Assembly: GCA_964531285.1 (NCBI GenBank)
Contig: CAZHDI010000068.1
Span: forward strand, 1-17,612
DNA from: CAZHDI01 sp964531285
GTDB taxonomy: Bacteria; Pseudomonadota; Alphaproteobacteria; JAJFIK01
Length of the DNA stretch: 17,612 bases
Direction: 5' to 3'
Part shown: positions 5,687 through 12,847 of the stretch, piece after piece
Layout of the letters: each line of letters begins with the position of its first letter
Numbering within the stretch: the stretch's first letter is position 1
Translations under genes and position numbers: made by a program
The notes under the pieces: model-generated
What the model was told of the DNA's origin: nothing
The model's input: only the letters and a program-made list of their open reading frames with translations
The model's database searches: none

Positions 5687-6701
5687 CGCCGCCATCCTTC
5701 GGCCCTTGGCGGGCCGCGTTGTACGCCTTGACGATGCGCCCGACCAGCGGATGGCGGACCACATCGGCATCGGTGAAAGTGGCAAAGCCGATCCCCTCGA
5801 CGCCCTGGAGCACGCGCCGCGCTTCATGGAGCCCGGAGTCCACACCCGGCGGCAGATCCACCTGGCTCGGATCGCCGGTGACCACCATGCGCGAGCCTTC
5901 GCCCAGACGGGTCAGGAACATCCGCATCTGCATCGACGTGGTGTTCTGGGCCTCATCGAGAATGACATAGGCCCGCGAGAGGGTGCGCCCACGCATGAAG
6001 GCGAGCGGGGCGATCTCGATCTCGCCAGACTCCAGACGCCGCTGGACCTGGTCCCCGATCATGGTGTCATCGAGCGCATCATAAAGGGGGCGCAAATACG
6101 GGTCGATTTTTTCGCGCATATCGCCGGGCAGAAAGCCAAGGCGCTCGCCGGCCTCGACCGCCGGGCGCGACAGAATGAGACGGTCCACTTCGCGATTGAT
6201 CAGCAGGCTGACGCCGTGCGCCACCGCGATATAGGTCTTGCCCGTACCGGCCGGCCCAAGGCCGAATACCAGCTCGTTGGCGCCGAGCGCGTCCATATAG
6301 ACCGCCTGAGCGGGCGAGCGGGGCTCGATGGTCCGTTTCTGTGTACGGATGACATGGCCAGAGCGCACAGCGTGAGCCGCCCCGCGCCCCATGGCCATGC
6401 GCAACGCCCCGTCGACCGCACCCGGATCGATGACCTGGCCCGTGCGCGCCGCCGCGTAGAGCCGTTCGAGGATCGCCGCGGCCAGGGCCACCGCATCGGC
6501 GGGACCGGCCATGTCGATCCGGTCGCCGCGCGGCACCAGCGCGACGGTCAAGGCCTTTTCGATTTGGGCAAGGTGGCGGTCGTTCTCACCGCAGACTTCA
6601 GCCAGCAACCGCACATCGTCAAAGGCGAGGGACCGGTCGGGCGGCTTGGGGCGGACCTTGCGGGGCGCCGTCCCGCTTGCGCGGGGTTTAGCGCCGGCCA
6701 T
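5673..6701 (-). CDS. phoH: PhoH-family ATPase (PhoH-like, YbeZ)
   Basis: PhoH/YbeZ is a cytoplasmic P-loop ATPase of the helicase-related superfamily that works with YbeY in RNA metabolism. The 342-residue product has an N-terminal RNA-binding-like region (about 25-115), Walker A GPAGTGKT (149-156), Walker B VILDEAQN (246-253) and a VVTGDPSQVDLP motif (273-284), all typical. The start is taken as ATG 6701-6699, with AGGG upstream and 21 bases after the miaB stop. TTG codons at 6719 and 6716 would add six or five residues and cannot be excluded. It overlaps ybeY by 14 bases. No missing motif or frameshift is visible. Confidence 0.93.
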   Translation of the reverse strand: MAGAKPRASGTAPRKVRPKPPDRSLAFDDVRLLAEVCGENDRHLAQIEKALTVALVPRGDRIDMAGPADAVALAAAILERLYAAARTGQVIDPGAVDGALRMAMGRGAAHAVRSGHVIRTQKRTIEPRSPAQAVYMDALGANELVFGLGPAGTGKTYIAVAHGVSLLINREVDRLILSRPAVEAGERLGFLPGDMREKIDPYLRPLYDALDDTMIGDQVQRRLESGEIEIAPLAFMRGRTLSRAYVILDEAQNTTSMQMRMFLTRLGEGSRMVVTGDPSQVDLPPGVDSGLHEARRVLQGVEGIGFATFTDADVVRHPLVGRIVKAYNAARQGPKDGGDAAP

Positions 6702-6722
6702 GACCCAGCCCTGCAACAAGCG

Positions 6723-8162
6723 TCAGAAGCACGCGGCCTCCTGAGTGGGCACCATATCCTCATCGCCACCGGTCAAGGAGCCCGACAGGCTGTTGGTGTG
6801 GGTCGTTTCGATCCGCACATGGACGATATCGCCAATACGGTTGGCGCCCGCGTCCACATGAACCGGCTGAAGATACGGGCTGCGCCCGACAAGCTGGCCG
6901 TCATACCGGCCCGGTTTTTCCAAAAGCACCGGCAAAACCCGGCCGATCATCGACCGGTTGAAATCCTGGGCCTGGGCGTTCAACAGATCCTGGAGATCCG
7001 CGAGGCGCTCGGCCTTGACCTCCTCGGCGATCTGATTGTCCATCCCGGCGGCCGGCGTTCCAGGGCGCGGGCTGTACTTGAACGAAAAGGCCTGGGCGTA
7101 TCCGATCTCGCGCACGACATCGAGGGTGGCTTCGAAGTCCCGGCGGCTTTCGCCTGGGAAGCCGACAATGAAATCGCCCGACAGCGCGATATCGGGGCGC
7201 GCGGCGCGGATCCGGTCCACCAGACGGCGGTAATCATCGACCGTGTGCTGACGGTTCATCGCCTCCAGGATCCGGTCGGAACCGGCCTGGATGGGCAGAT
7301 GCAGATAGGGCATCAATTGCGGCAGGTCGTGATGGGCTGAGATCAGTTCCTGATCCATGTCGCGCGGATGGCTGGTCGTATACCGGATGCGCTCCAGCCC
7401 TTCGATATCCGCAAGGCGGCGGCACAGCCGGCCCAGACCCCAGGTCGCTCCCATGGGCCCGTCGCCGTGATAGGCGTTGACGTTCTGGCCCAGCAGGGTG
7501 ATTTCGCGCACGCCCGCCGCCGCGAGGCGCGTGGCTTCGGCCACGATCTGATCGACGGGACGCGAGACTTCGGCACCGCGCGTGTAAGGCACGACACAGA
7601 ACGTACAGAACTTGTCGCAACCTTCCTGGATGGTCAGGAACGCCGTCGGCCCCGAGGCCGTACGCTCCTGGGGCAGGATATCGAATTTGTCCTCAACCGG
7701 AAAATCCGTATCGACCGTATCGCCGGCTGCGCGGGACGCCTTAACGATGAGTTCCGGGAGCCGATGATAGGCCTGCGGGCCGACCACGATATCGACGACC
7801 GGCGCCCGGCGCATGATCTCGGCGCCCTCGGCCTGCGCGACACAACCGGCGACCGCGACGACCATGCGCTCGCCGCCGCGTTCGCGGCGCTCCTTGAATT
7901 GGCGGATCCGGCCCAATTCGGAATAGACCTTCTCGGCGGCCTTTTCGCGGATGTGGCAGGTGTTGAGCACCACCATGTCGGCATGGTCGGGCTCATCGAC
8001 CGGGCGATATCCCAAGGGTGCCAGCAATTCCGTCATACGCTCGGAGTCGTAGACGTTCATCTGGCAGCCATAGGTTTTTATGAACAATGACTTCGACAAC
8101 AGAAGGCGACCCGTCTGTTTCACGCGCTCGGCCGTCATCACGGCTGCGCTGATGTTTCCCAT
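6723..8162 (-). CDS. miaB: tRNA-2-methylthio-N6-dimethylallyladenosine synthase
   Basis: MiaB is a radical-SAM methylthiotransferase that converts i6A37 to ms2i6A37 in tRNAs reading codons starting with U. The 479-residue product has the N-terminal UPF0004 domain with three cluster-binding cysteines (Cys33 in TYGCQMN, Cys69 in LNTCHIRE, Cys107 in AGCVAQ), the radical-SAM motif GCDKFCTFC (Cys182, 186, 189), and a C-terminal TRAM domain (about 398-460). Both 4Fe-4S clusters should therefore be present. The ATG at 8162 is used; another ATG eight codons in is also possible, since the first 20 residues are not conserved in the family. It needs SAM and Fe-S clusters, which metK and nfu in this window would supply. 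In E. coli miaB also precedes the phoH-ybeY-corC-lnt group. Confidence 0.97.
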   Translation of the reverse strand: MGNISAAVMTAERVKQTGRLLLSKSLFIKTYGCQMNVYDSERMTELLAPLGYRPVDEPDHADMVVLNTCHIREKAAEKVYSELGRIRQFKERRERGGERMVVAVAGCVAQAEGAEIMRRAPVVDIVVGPQAYHRLPELIVKASRAAGDTVDTDFPVEDKFDILPQERTASGPTAFLTIQEGCDKFCTFCVVPYTRGAEVSRPVDQIVAEATRLAAAGVREITLLGQNVNAYHGDGPMGATWGLGRLCRRLADIEGLERIRYTTSHPRDMDQELISAHHDLPQLMPYLHLPIQAGSDRILEAMNRQHTVDDYRRLVDRIRAARPDIALSGDFIVGFPGESRRDFEATLDVVREIGYAQAFSFKYSPRPGTPAAGMDNQIAEEVKAERLADLQDLLNAQAQDFNRSMIGRVLPVLLEKPGRYDGQLVGRSPYLQPVHVDAGANRIGDIVHVRIETTHTNSLSGSLTGGDEDMVPTQEAACF

Positions 8163-8309
8163 GATCCCGATCCGCCCGGAGTCCGGCCACCCTTTGTGCC
8201 GGCAATCGTTTGCAGCGCCAGGCCTGACAGGTGCCGCCTCATGCGGCGCCGGCAGCGGATCGAAATGTTTCCGGGCCAGTTACGGCCCCGTCCCCACTTG
8301 TGAATCGCA

Positions 8310-8338
8310 GTTATGATCCATCACCCGCGATAAGACAA
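8310..8338 (-). promoter_or_regulatory. Promoter candidate for miaB
   Basis: In the 224-bp spacer between the acyltransferase gene and miaB, TTGTCT (8338-8333) and CATAAC (8315-8310) are 17 bases apart, each with four of six matches to the sigma-70 consensus. The predicted start near 8303 leaves a leader of about 140 nt, with a GCCGC/GCGGC hairpin around 8234-8248. The spacer holds no gene that I can see. Confidence 0.3.
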
Positions 8339-8386
8339 GATGCCGAAAATCCACACTTTCAATGCGGTTTCTGGCAGGCCCTATGC

Positions 8387-9256
8387 CTATTCAAGGCCGG
8401 CGGGCACCGCGTCCACGCGGTCGAGGAACGTTCCATAATCTTCAAAAACCGGGCCAGCAAGGCCGGGACGCCCGGACAGCGCGTGACCGACGCCCGCCTC
8501 GACCACGGTGTTGCAATACTCCGCCATGCCTTTGCGCGAGCCGAAGTGACTGAAGGTCACCGGCGGGTAGAAATGTACGTCCACATCGAACGGCCCCCGG
8601 CAGAACGCGGCCCACAGATGGGGCACCAGTTCCATATCGCCATACCAGGCGAAAAACGGCCGGTAAAACCGGCCCATGGGCAGGCCGTGGAGCCGGGTAT
8701 AGGCCACCGCCACCGGCTGGACGAGGATCGGCGGCATCTGGCTGTCGTCGCCCTGGCGCGAGGGCTGGGCGGCGCCGATCAGCGCGCTTTTGAAGGGCAG
8801 CACCCGATTGCCGTCACTGGACGTGCCTTCGGGGAACAGGACCAGCGTGTCACCCGACATCAGGCGGGAATGGATCATGTCCCGGTGCGCGCCGGTCTTG
8901 GCGCGCCGGTCCCGCTCGACAAAGACGGTGCGGGCCAGCCGGGCCAGGAACCCGAACAGCGGCCAGTCGGCCACTTCGCTTTTGGAGATGAAGGCCAGCG
9001 GCCCCAGGGCGCCGAGCACCACAATGTCGAAATAGGAGGTGTGATTGGACGCGATCAGGAGCGGGCGGTCGCGCACCAGACGGCCCGTCGTGCGGATGCG
9101 GATGCCCAGGATCGCGCAGACGCCGCGGAAATACACCTGCGGGAAGGCCCGGGCGCCGGATTCGCTGACCCGCAGCAGAACGAGCTGCACCGGTGTTGCC
9201 AGCGCCGTCCAGACGAGAAATCCGATCAGTACGAATGCCGCCCGGATCTGGGCCAT
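8387..9256 (-). CDS. 1-acyl-sn-glycerol-3-phosphate acyltransferase family protein (PlsC/OlsA-like)
   Basis: This 289-residue membrane-associated acyltransferase has an N-terminal hydrophobic segment (residues 6-29), the catalytic HX4D motif NHTSYFD (His72, Asp77), the glycerol-phosphate-binding FPEGTSS (141-147) and a later PVAVAYTR motif (181-188). PlsC makes phosphatidic acid from lysophosphatidic acid; close relatives such as OlsA acylate ornithine lipids, so the exact substrate is open. The ATG at 9256 has GGAAGG about 9 bases upstream. It follows fur by 106 bp on the same strand. In alphaproteobacteria an acyltransferase of this kind commonly sits between fur and miaB. No truncation is seen. 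Confidence 0.88.
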   Translation of the reverse strand: MAQIRAAFVLIGFLVWTALATPVQLVLLRVSESGARAFPQVYFRGVCAILGIRIRTTGRLVRDRPLLIASNHTSYFDIVVLGALGPLAFISKSEVADWPLFGFLARLARTVFVERDRRAKTGAHRDMIHSRLMSGDTLVLFPEGTSSDGNRVLPFKSALIGAAQPSRQGDDSQMPPILVQPVAVAYTRLHGLPMGRFYRPFFAWYGDMELVPHLWAAFCRGPFDVDVHFYPPVTFSHFGSRKGMAEYCNTVVEAGVGHALSGRPGLAGPVFEDYGTFLDRVDAVPAGLE

Positions 9257-9325
9257 GGTGCCGCCTTCCGCTCAATGGTCCGGACCGCGTTCCTGCGCCA
9301 TGGCCGGCCCAGCGTGCGGTTCGTG

Positions 9326-9335
9326 ACCATATGGT
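9326..9335. promoter_or_regulatory. Palindrome between fur and the acyltransferase gene
   Basis: ACCATATGGT is a perfect 10-bp palindrome in the 106-bp spacer, within the context GTGACCATATGGTGAC. It lies 70 bp upstream of the acyltransferase start, where an operator could be. It does not resemble a Fur box. By length alone it could be chance. Confidence 0.2.
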
Positions 9336-9362
9336 GACACTCCCGGGGCGGGCAAGACCGGG

Positions 9363-9821
9363 TCAAACGTCCTTCTTGAGCGGCACCCCGTAGAGTTCGA
9401 GCCGGTGATCGACCAGACGGAACCCGAGTTCGCGCGCGATCCGTTCCTTGATCGCCTCCAATTCCTCGTCCTGAAACTCGATCACATCGCCGGTTTCCAG
9501 ATCGATGAGATGGTGGTGATGCTCGTCGGTGACCTCTTCATAGCGCGCGCGCCCGTCCCGGAAATCCAAGCGCTCGATGATGTTGGCCTCTTCGAACAGC
9601 CGCACGGTCCGGTACACGGTGGCCAGGGAGATTTTCGGGTCGATGGCCGAGGCGCGCCGGTAGACCTCCTCGACATCCGGATGATCGTCGGCGAAGGACA
9701 GCACCTGCGCGATGGTGCGGCGCTGATCGGTCATGCGCATGCCGCGCTCGATGCACAGTCGCTCCAGGCGTCCGCCGGCTTCCGACGCGGGCTCCACGTC
9801 CTGCGGCTTGGTCATCTGCAT
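9363..9821 (-). CDS. fur: Fur-family metalloregulator (Fur/Mur type)
   Basis: This 152-residue repressor has an N-terminal winged-helix DNA-binding domain (about 17-90, with the LATVYRTVRLFEEANI recognition region) and a C-terminal metal-binding, dimerisation domain with HHHHLIDLETGDVIEF (101-116) and a later HRLELYG. It has a single cysteine (Cys23) and no C-terminal CXXC zinc sites, as is usual for alphaproteobacterial Fur and Mur. Whether it senses iron or manganese cannot be read from sequence. The start is ATG 9821-9819, preceded by GAGGAG at good spacing; the frame is open a few codons further to GTG codons at 9839 and 9836, but GAGGAG then falls inside the coding region. It follows rimI by 30 bp, with a dyad between them that may be autoregulatory. 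Confidence 0.93.
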   Translation of the reverse strand: MQMTKPQDVEPASEAGGRLERLCIERGMRMTDQRRTIAQVLSFADDHPDVEEVYRRASAIDPKISLATVYRTVRLFEEANIIERLDFRDGRARYEEVTDEHHHHLIDLETGDVIEFQDEELEAIKERIARELGFRLVDHRLELYGVPLKKDV

Positions 9822-9839
9822 CGCGGCTCTCCTCACCAC

Positions 9840-9856
9840 TTTAGAAGCGCTCTAAA
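9840..9856. promoter_or_regulatory. Dyad between rimI and fur
   Basis: TTTAGA (9840-9845) and TCTAAA (9851-9856) form a perfect 6-bp inverted repeat around AGCGC. It overlaps the rimI stop codon and lies just before the fur ribosome binding site. It may be an operator for fur or an mRNA hairpin between the two cistrons. It does not match a classical Fur box. Confidence 0.35.
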
Positions 9857-10352
9857 CAATATGGCGCGACATCACGATGGCGTCGAGCCTTTCGTCACCC
9901 GACCCGTCGGCGCGGCGGCGCCGGTAATAGCCCGGCCGGCGTCCCGTGGCCGCAAATCCGAGCCCGGCATAGAGCGCCTGGGCCGCGTGGTTGTCGTCGG
10001 CGACCTCCAGAAACACGCTCTGCGCGCCGTGGTGCCGCGCATCGGCGATCACCGCTGCGGCGAGGCGCCGGGCAAGACCCGAGCGCCGCGCCTCCGGCGT
10101 CACGCCGATGGTGATGATCTCCGATTCGCCGCCCGCGATCCGCGCCAGTACGAACCCAGCCGGCGCCTGATCCGCGCTTTGGCCGACAAAGGCAGTCATG
10201 CCGGGCAGGACCAGGAACCGGTGGAAGGCGACCGCATCCCACGGCTCGGTGCCCGCGCCGGCAAAAGCCTGGGCATGGAGCGCGGCCAGAAGATCGGCCG
10301 CCGCCGCATCGACCCGGAAAATGGCACCGGAAGGATGAAGATCCGGTCTCAC
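9852..10352 (-). CDS. rimI: Ribosomal-protein-S18-alanine N-acetyltransferase-like GNAT
   Basis: This 166-residue GNAT acetyltransferase carries the acetyl-CoA-binding motif in IGVTPEARRSGLARRL and the later motif FLEVADDNHAAQALYAGLGF with GRRPGYY, both typical of RimI. RimI acetylates the N-terminal alanine of ribosomal protein S18 in E. coli; in other bacteria its targets are less defined. The GTG start (10352) overlaps the tsaB TGA in GTGA, so it is translationally coupled to tsaB, a pairing widely seen in bacteria. The N-terminal 30 residues are somewhat longer than in E. coli RimI (148 residues). The gene is intact. Confidence 0.9.
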   Translation of the reverse strand: MRPDLHPSGAIFRVDAAAADLLAALHAQAFAGAGTEPWDAVAFHRFLVLPGMTAFVGQSADQAPAGFVLARIAGGESEIITIGVTPEARRSGLARRLAAAVIADARHHGAQSVFLEVADDNHAAQALYAGLGFAATGRRPGYYRRRRADGSGDERLDAIVMSRHIV

Positions 10353-11026
10353 GGCGCGGTCTGCCAGGCCGGCGGCTTGGCGGGCACCGCATCGGGCGGA
10401 CGCAGATACACGGGGCGGGCCGGGCGCTCGGCAGGATCGTCCAGCGCAAAGCGGGCCAGCACGACGGGGTCCGGAACGGCGCGTTCGAGGGCCGTGAGAC
10501 GGTCGGCAGGACAGGCGCGGACAAGCGCGGCGGCGCCCGATCCGATGCAGTGGGTCCCCGGCGGGGCGAGCGCCTGCACACGCGACCAGACACCGGCGGC
10601 ATCGACCGCCAGCGGCTCGGTCAGGGCCGCGCCGCCGGCCATGAAAAGCTGGGCGTAGTACTGGCCGCGCCGGGCGTCATGGGCGGCCAGGCGGATGGGC
10701 GTTGTGGCGGAGGCGGCCAGGGCCTCCAGGCTGGAGACCCCGAGGCAGGGGCAGTCCCAGGCCAGGGCCATGGCACGGGCCGCCGCCAGACCGACCCGCG
10801 CACCGGTGAAGGTGCCCGGTCCAACCGTGACCACGATCCGGTCCACAGGGCCGCCCCATCCAGCTTCGGCGCGCAGATCCGCCAGCATGGGCATGAGCCG
10901 TTCAGCATGGCCTTTGGCCATCGGTTCGCTGGCCACCGCCGCCGCCTGGGCGCCGCCCGCCGCATCCACGGTCACATAGGCGGCGGAACAGGCATCCAAC
11001 GCGGTGTCGATGGCCAGGACCCGCAT
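10349..11026 (-). CDS. tsaB: tRNA threonylcarbamoyladenosine biosynthesis protein TsaB
   Basis: TsaB is the inactive-kinase-like scaffold that pairs with TsaD and, with TsaE, transfers threonylcarbamoyl to A37 of ANN-decoding tRNAs. The 225-residue product starts MRVLAIDTALDACSAAY, has GHAERLMPML at about 39-48 and the conserved GPGTFTGARVGLAAARAMA segment around residues 69-87, all diagnostic. The frame is open well upstream, inside the nitroreductase gene, but ATG 11026-11024 matches the family start and lies 4 bases after the nitroreductase stop. No strong ribosome site is visible, so coupling with the upstream gene is likely. Its 3' end overlaps rimI by 4 bases. Confidence 0.93.
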   Translation of the reverse strand: MRVLAIDTALDACSAAYVTVDAAGGAQAAAVASEPMAKGHAERLMPMLADLRAEAGWGGPVDRIVVTVGPGTFTGARVGLAAARAMALAWDCPCLGVSSLEALAASATTPIRLAAHDARRGQYYAQLFMAGGAALTEPLAVDAAGVWSRVQALAPPGTHCIGSGAAALVRACPADRLTALERAVPDPVVLARFALDDPAERPARPVYLRPPDAVPAKPPAWQTAP

Positions 11027-11030
11027 CGGC

Positions 11031-11651
11031 TCAAAGAACCTGACAGGCTTCGTCGAACGCGAGACGCGGGCTGCGCTCGAACAGCTCCGACGGATCGCCG
11101 TAGCCGAGCCCGCACAGGAAGTTCGAGCGCCACCGGGTGCCGCCGAAGAACGCCTCGTCGACACCGGCATTGTCGAAGCCCGACATTGGCCCGCAATCCA
11201 GCCCCAGCGACCGGGCCGCGATCATCAGATACGCGCCCTGAAGGGTGCCGTTCCGGAACGCCGTGGCGGCGGCGGCGTCCGGGTCGGCAAACCAATCCTT
11301 TGCGCCCGGATTGTGCGGAAACAGCTGCGGGATCTTGTCGGCGAAATCCAGATCATGGGCGATGATCACCGTGGCCGGCGCGGTCTTCACCTTGTCCTTG
11401 TTGCCGTCCATCACATGGGGCAGCAGCCGCGCCTTCGCCTCCTCGCTGGTGACGAACACAAAGCGGGCGGGCGAACAATTGGCGCTGGTCGGACCCATTT
11501 TGGTCAGGTCGTAGACAGCCTGAAGCAGCGTTTGCGGGACCGGGCGGTCCTGCCAGGCATTCTGGCTGCGCGCGGTGCGGAAAATCACATCGAGAGCGGT
11601 GTCGCCCAGCACCGGGCGGTCGGCGGACGACGTCGAGGGGGCGGCGGACAT
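11031..11651 (-). CDS. RutE-family nitroreductase (malonic semialdehyde reductase-like)
   Basis: This 206-residue FMN-dependent reductase resembles RutE throughout: early LDVIFRTARSQNAWQDRPV, then KMGPTSANCSPARFVFV, ETAFRN-like TAFRNGTLQGAYLMIAARSLGLD, GPMSGFDNAGVDEAFF and GYGDPSELFERSPRLAFDEAC. RutE reduces malonic semialdehyde to 3-hydroxypropionate in pyrimidine breakdown, but no other rut genes are visible here, so the actual substrate is unknown. The ATG at 11651 has GAGGAG about 10 bases upstream; an open frame extends past it without a better start. From memory, a RutE-like gene between nfu and tsaB also occurs in sphingomonads, so this may be a conserved neighbour rather than an insertion. 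It ends 4 bases before tsaB. Confidence 0.88.
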   Translation of the reverse strand: MSAAPSTSSADRPVLGDTALDVIFRTARSQNAWQDRPVPQTLLQAVYDLTKMGPTSANCSPARFVFVTSEEAKARLLPHVMDGNKDKVKTAPATVIIAHDLDFADKIPQLFPHNPGAKDWFADPDAAAATAFRNGTLQGAYLMIAARSLGLDCGPMSGFDNAGVDEAFFGGTRWRSNFLCGLGYGDPSELFERSPRLAFDEACQVL

Positions 11652-11713
11652 GGGTGAGGGCTCCTCTTGGATAGGACCGGGGACCGGCGGATTTAGGACA
11701 GGCGCGGCCCGTG

Positions 11714-12283
11714 TCACATGACCTGCCGGACTTCCTCCACCTCGGGCACATAATGGCGCAGCATGTTCTCGATGCCGGACTTCAGGGTCATCGCCGAGGC
11801 CGGGCAGCCCGCGCAAGCACCGCGCATGTGCAAAAACACGATCCCGTCCTCATAACCGTGAAAGACGATATCGCCGCCGTCCTGGGCCACCGCCGGGCGT
11901 ACCCGCGTATCCAGCAACTCCTTGATCTGCGCGACGATTTCGGCGTCTTCACCGTCATAGGCCGCATGATCGTCACCGGCACCGGCATCGCCCGCGCCGC
12001 CTTCGATCAAAAGCGGCTTGCCGGACGTGAAATGATCCATGATGGCACCGAGCACGGCGGGCTTGAGGTGCTGCCATTCGCCGTCCGATTTGGTCACGGC
12101 CACGAAATCGCCGCCGAAAAACACGCCGCTCACTTCGCTGATCTCGAACAGCGCCGTTGCGAGCGGCGACACGGCGGCCTCCTCGGCCGAGGTGAATTCG
12201 CGGGTGCCGGCGCCCATGACTTCCCGGCCGGGCAGGAATTTCAGGGTCGCAGGGTTCGGGGTCGGCTCGGTCTGGATGAACAT
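11714..12283 (-). CDS. Nfu-type iron-sulfur cluster carrier (NifU C-terminal domain protein)
   Basis: This is a 189-residue protein with an N-terminal Nfu_N domain (about 1-90, MFIQTEPTPNPATLKFLPG), a short acidic Gly/Ala linker (95-112), and a C-terminal NifU-like domain (113-189) with the cluster-binding CXXC in GACAGCPAS (Cys157, Cys160). Such proteins accept Fe-S clusters and hand them to targets such as MiaB-type enzymes. The ATG at 12283 has GAGG 8 bases upstream. It is the first gene of the leftward series, with a good promoter candidate before it, and is divergent from the MAPEG gene. A 62-bp spacer separates it from the RutE-like gene. Confidence 0.95.
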   Translation of the reverse strand: MFIQTEPTPNPATLKFLPGREVMGAGTREFTSAEEAAVSPLATALFEISEVSGVFFGGDFVAVTKSDGEWQHLKPAVLGAIMDHFTSGKPLLIEGGAGDAGAGDDHAAYDGEDAEIVAQIKELLDTRVRPAVAQDGGDIVFHGYEDGIVFLHMRGACAGCPASAMTLKSGIENMLRHYVPEVEEVRQVM

Positions 12284-12359
12284 GGTCAGGCCTCGGCTTC
12301 AATCGGGTGCGATGTCCGGAACCGCCGGTGCCGCACGACAGGATGGGGCGATGCGTTTG

Positions 12360-12413
12360 TTGACGCGCATCTTTGCTCTAGCCGATGTAGGGTTGCGACC
12401 CTGGGCGCGTCAA
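12360..12413. repeat. Mirrored TTGACGCGC elements in the nfu/MAPEG divergent region
   Basis: TTGACGCGC (12360-12368) and its exact reverse complement GCGCGTCAA (12405-12413) face each other across 36 bp, with the AGGGT-TGCG-ACCCT dyad (12389-12402) between them. The right copy supplies the -35 of the nfu promoter. The left copy could be the -35 of a rightward promoter for the MAPEG gene, but no good -10 is seen for it. Confidence 0.5.
12385..12413 (-). promoter_or_regulatory. Promoter candidate for nfu
   Basis: TTGACG (12413-12408) is followed after 17 bases by CTACAT (12390-12385). With flanks, CCTACATC matches 7 of 8 positions of the Caulobacter pattern GCTANAWC, making it the best promoter-like sequence in the window. 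The predicted start is near 12378, giving a leader of about 95 nt. An AGGGT/ACCCT dyad (12389-12402) straddles the -10 and spacer and may be an operator. Confidence 0.5.
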
Positions 12414-12448
12414 CCGGCGCCGGGATTTCCATGAAGGGGAGAGACGGG

Positions 12449-12847
12449 ATGGTCACTTGGATCTTTATCGTTCTGGGACTGCTTCTGGTGCAAATCTTTC
12501 TGCCTGCGGGCCTGCGTCTGAGTGGCGGCACGTCGGGGCTCGGCGGCTATGCCAAGGTCGCGCTCGGCAATCGGGACGAGCTGCCGCCGGCGGGCCTCGC
12601 CTGCGCCCGCGCCGAACGGGCGCTGCGCAATCTGGGCGAGTCGCTGCCGTTTTTTCTGACGCTCGCGCTCCTGGCGCTGATCGAGGACAAGGACCAGGGT
12701 CTCGCCCTCACCGGCGCTGCCGTGTTCGCGATCGCCCGCATCGCGTATCTGCCGGCCTATCTCATGGGCATTTTCGCGGTCCGGTCGCTGCTGTGGACCG
12801 CCGGTCTTGTCGGCATCGCCATGATGGCCATCGGCGTGGCTAGCTGA
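12449..12847 (+). CDS. MAPEG-family small membrane protein
   Basis: This 132-residue protein has about four hydrophobic segments (roughly residues 3-20, 60-80, 85-108 and 110-130) with GLRLSGG and a conserved polar stretch, RAERALRNLGESLPFFLTLALLA, in part typical of MAPEG proteins (membrane-associated, eicosanoid and glutathione metabolism). In bacteria the function of these small members is mostly unknown; glutathione-linked activity is only an inference. The ATG at 12449 follows AAGGGGAG at good spacing; an in-frame ATG six codons earlier lies before that site and is less likely. Its stop codon region overlaps the end of the convergent hydrolase gene by 8 bp. Confidence 0.8.
   Translation: MVTWIFIVLGLLLVQIFLPAGLRLSGGTSGLGGYAKVALGNRDELPPAGLACARAERALRNLGESLPFFLTLALLALIEDKDQGLALTGAAVFAIARIAYLPAYLMGIFAVRSLLWTAGLVGIAMMAIGVAS

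Noticed and set aside
5370..7340. A 656-codon open frame on the plus strand across ybeY, phoH and miaB
   Set aside because: It lies opposite three genes with clear catalytic motifs, has no recognisable domain, and is Arg/His/Ala-rich, as expected from the antisense of GC-rich codons.
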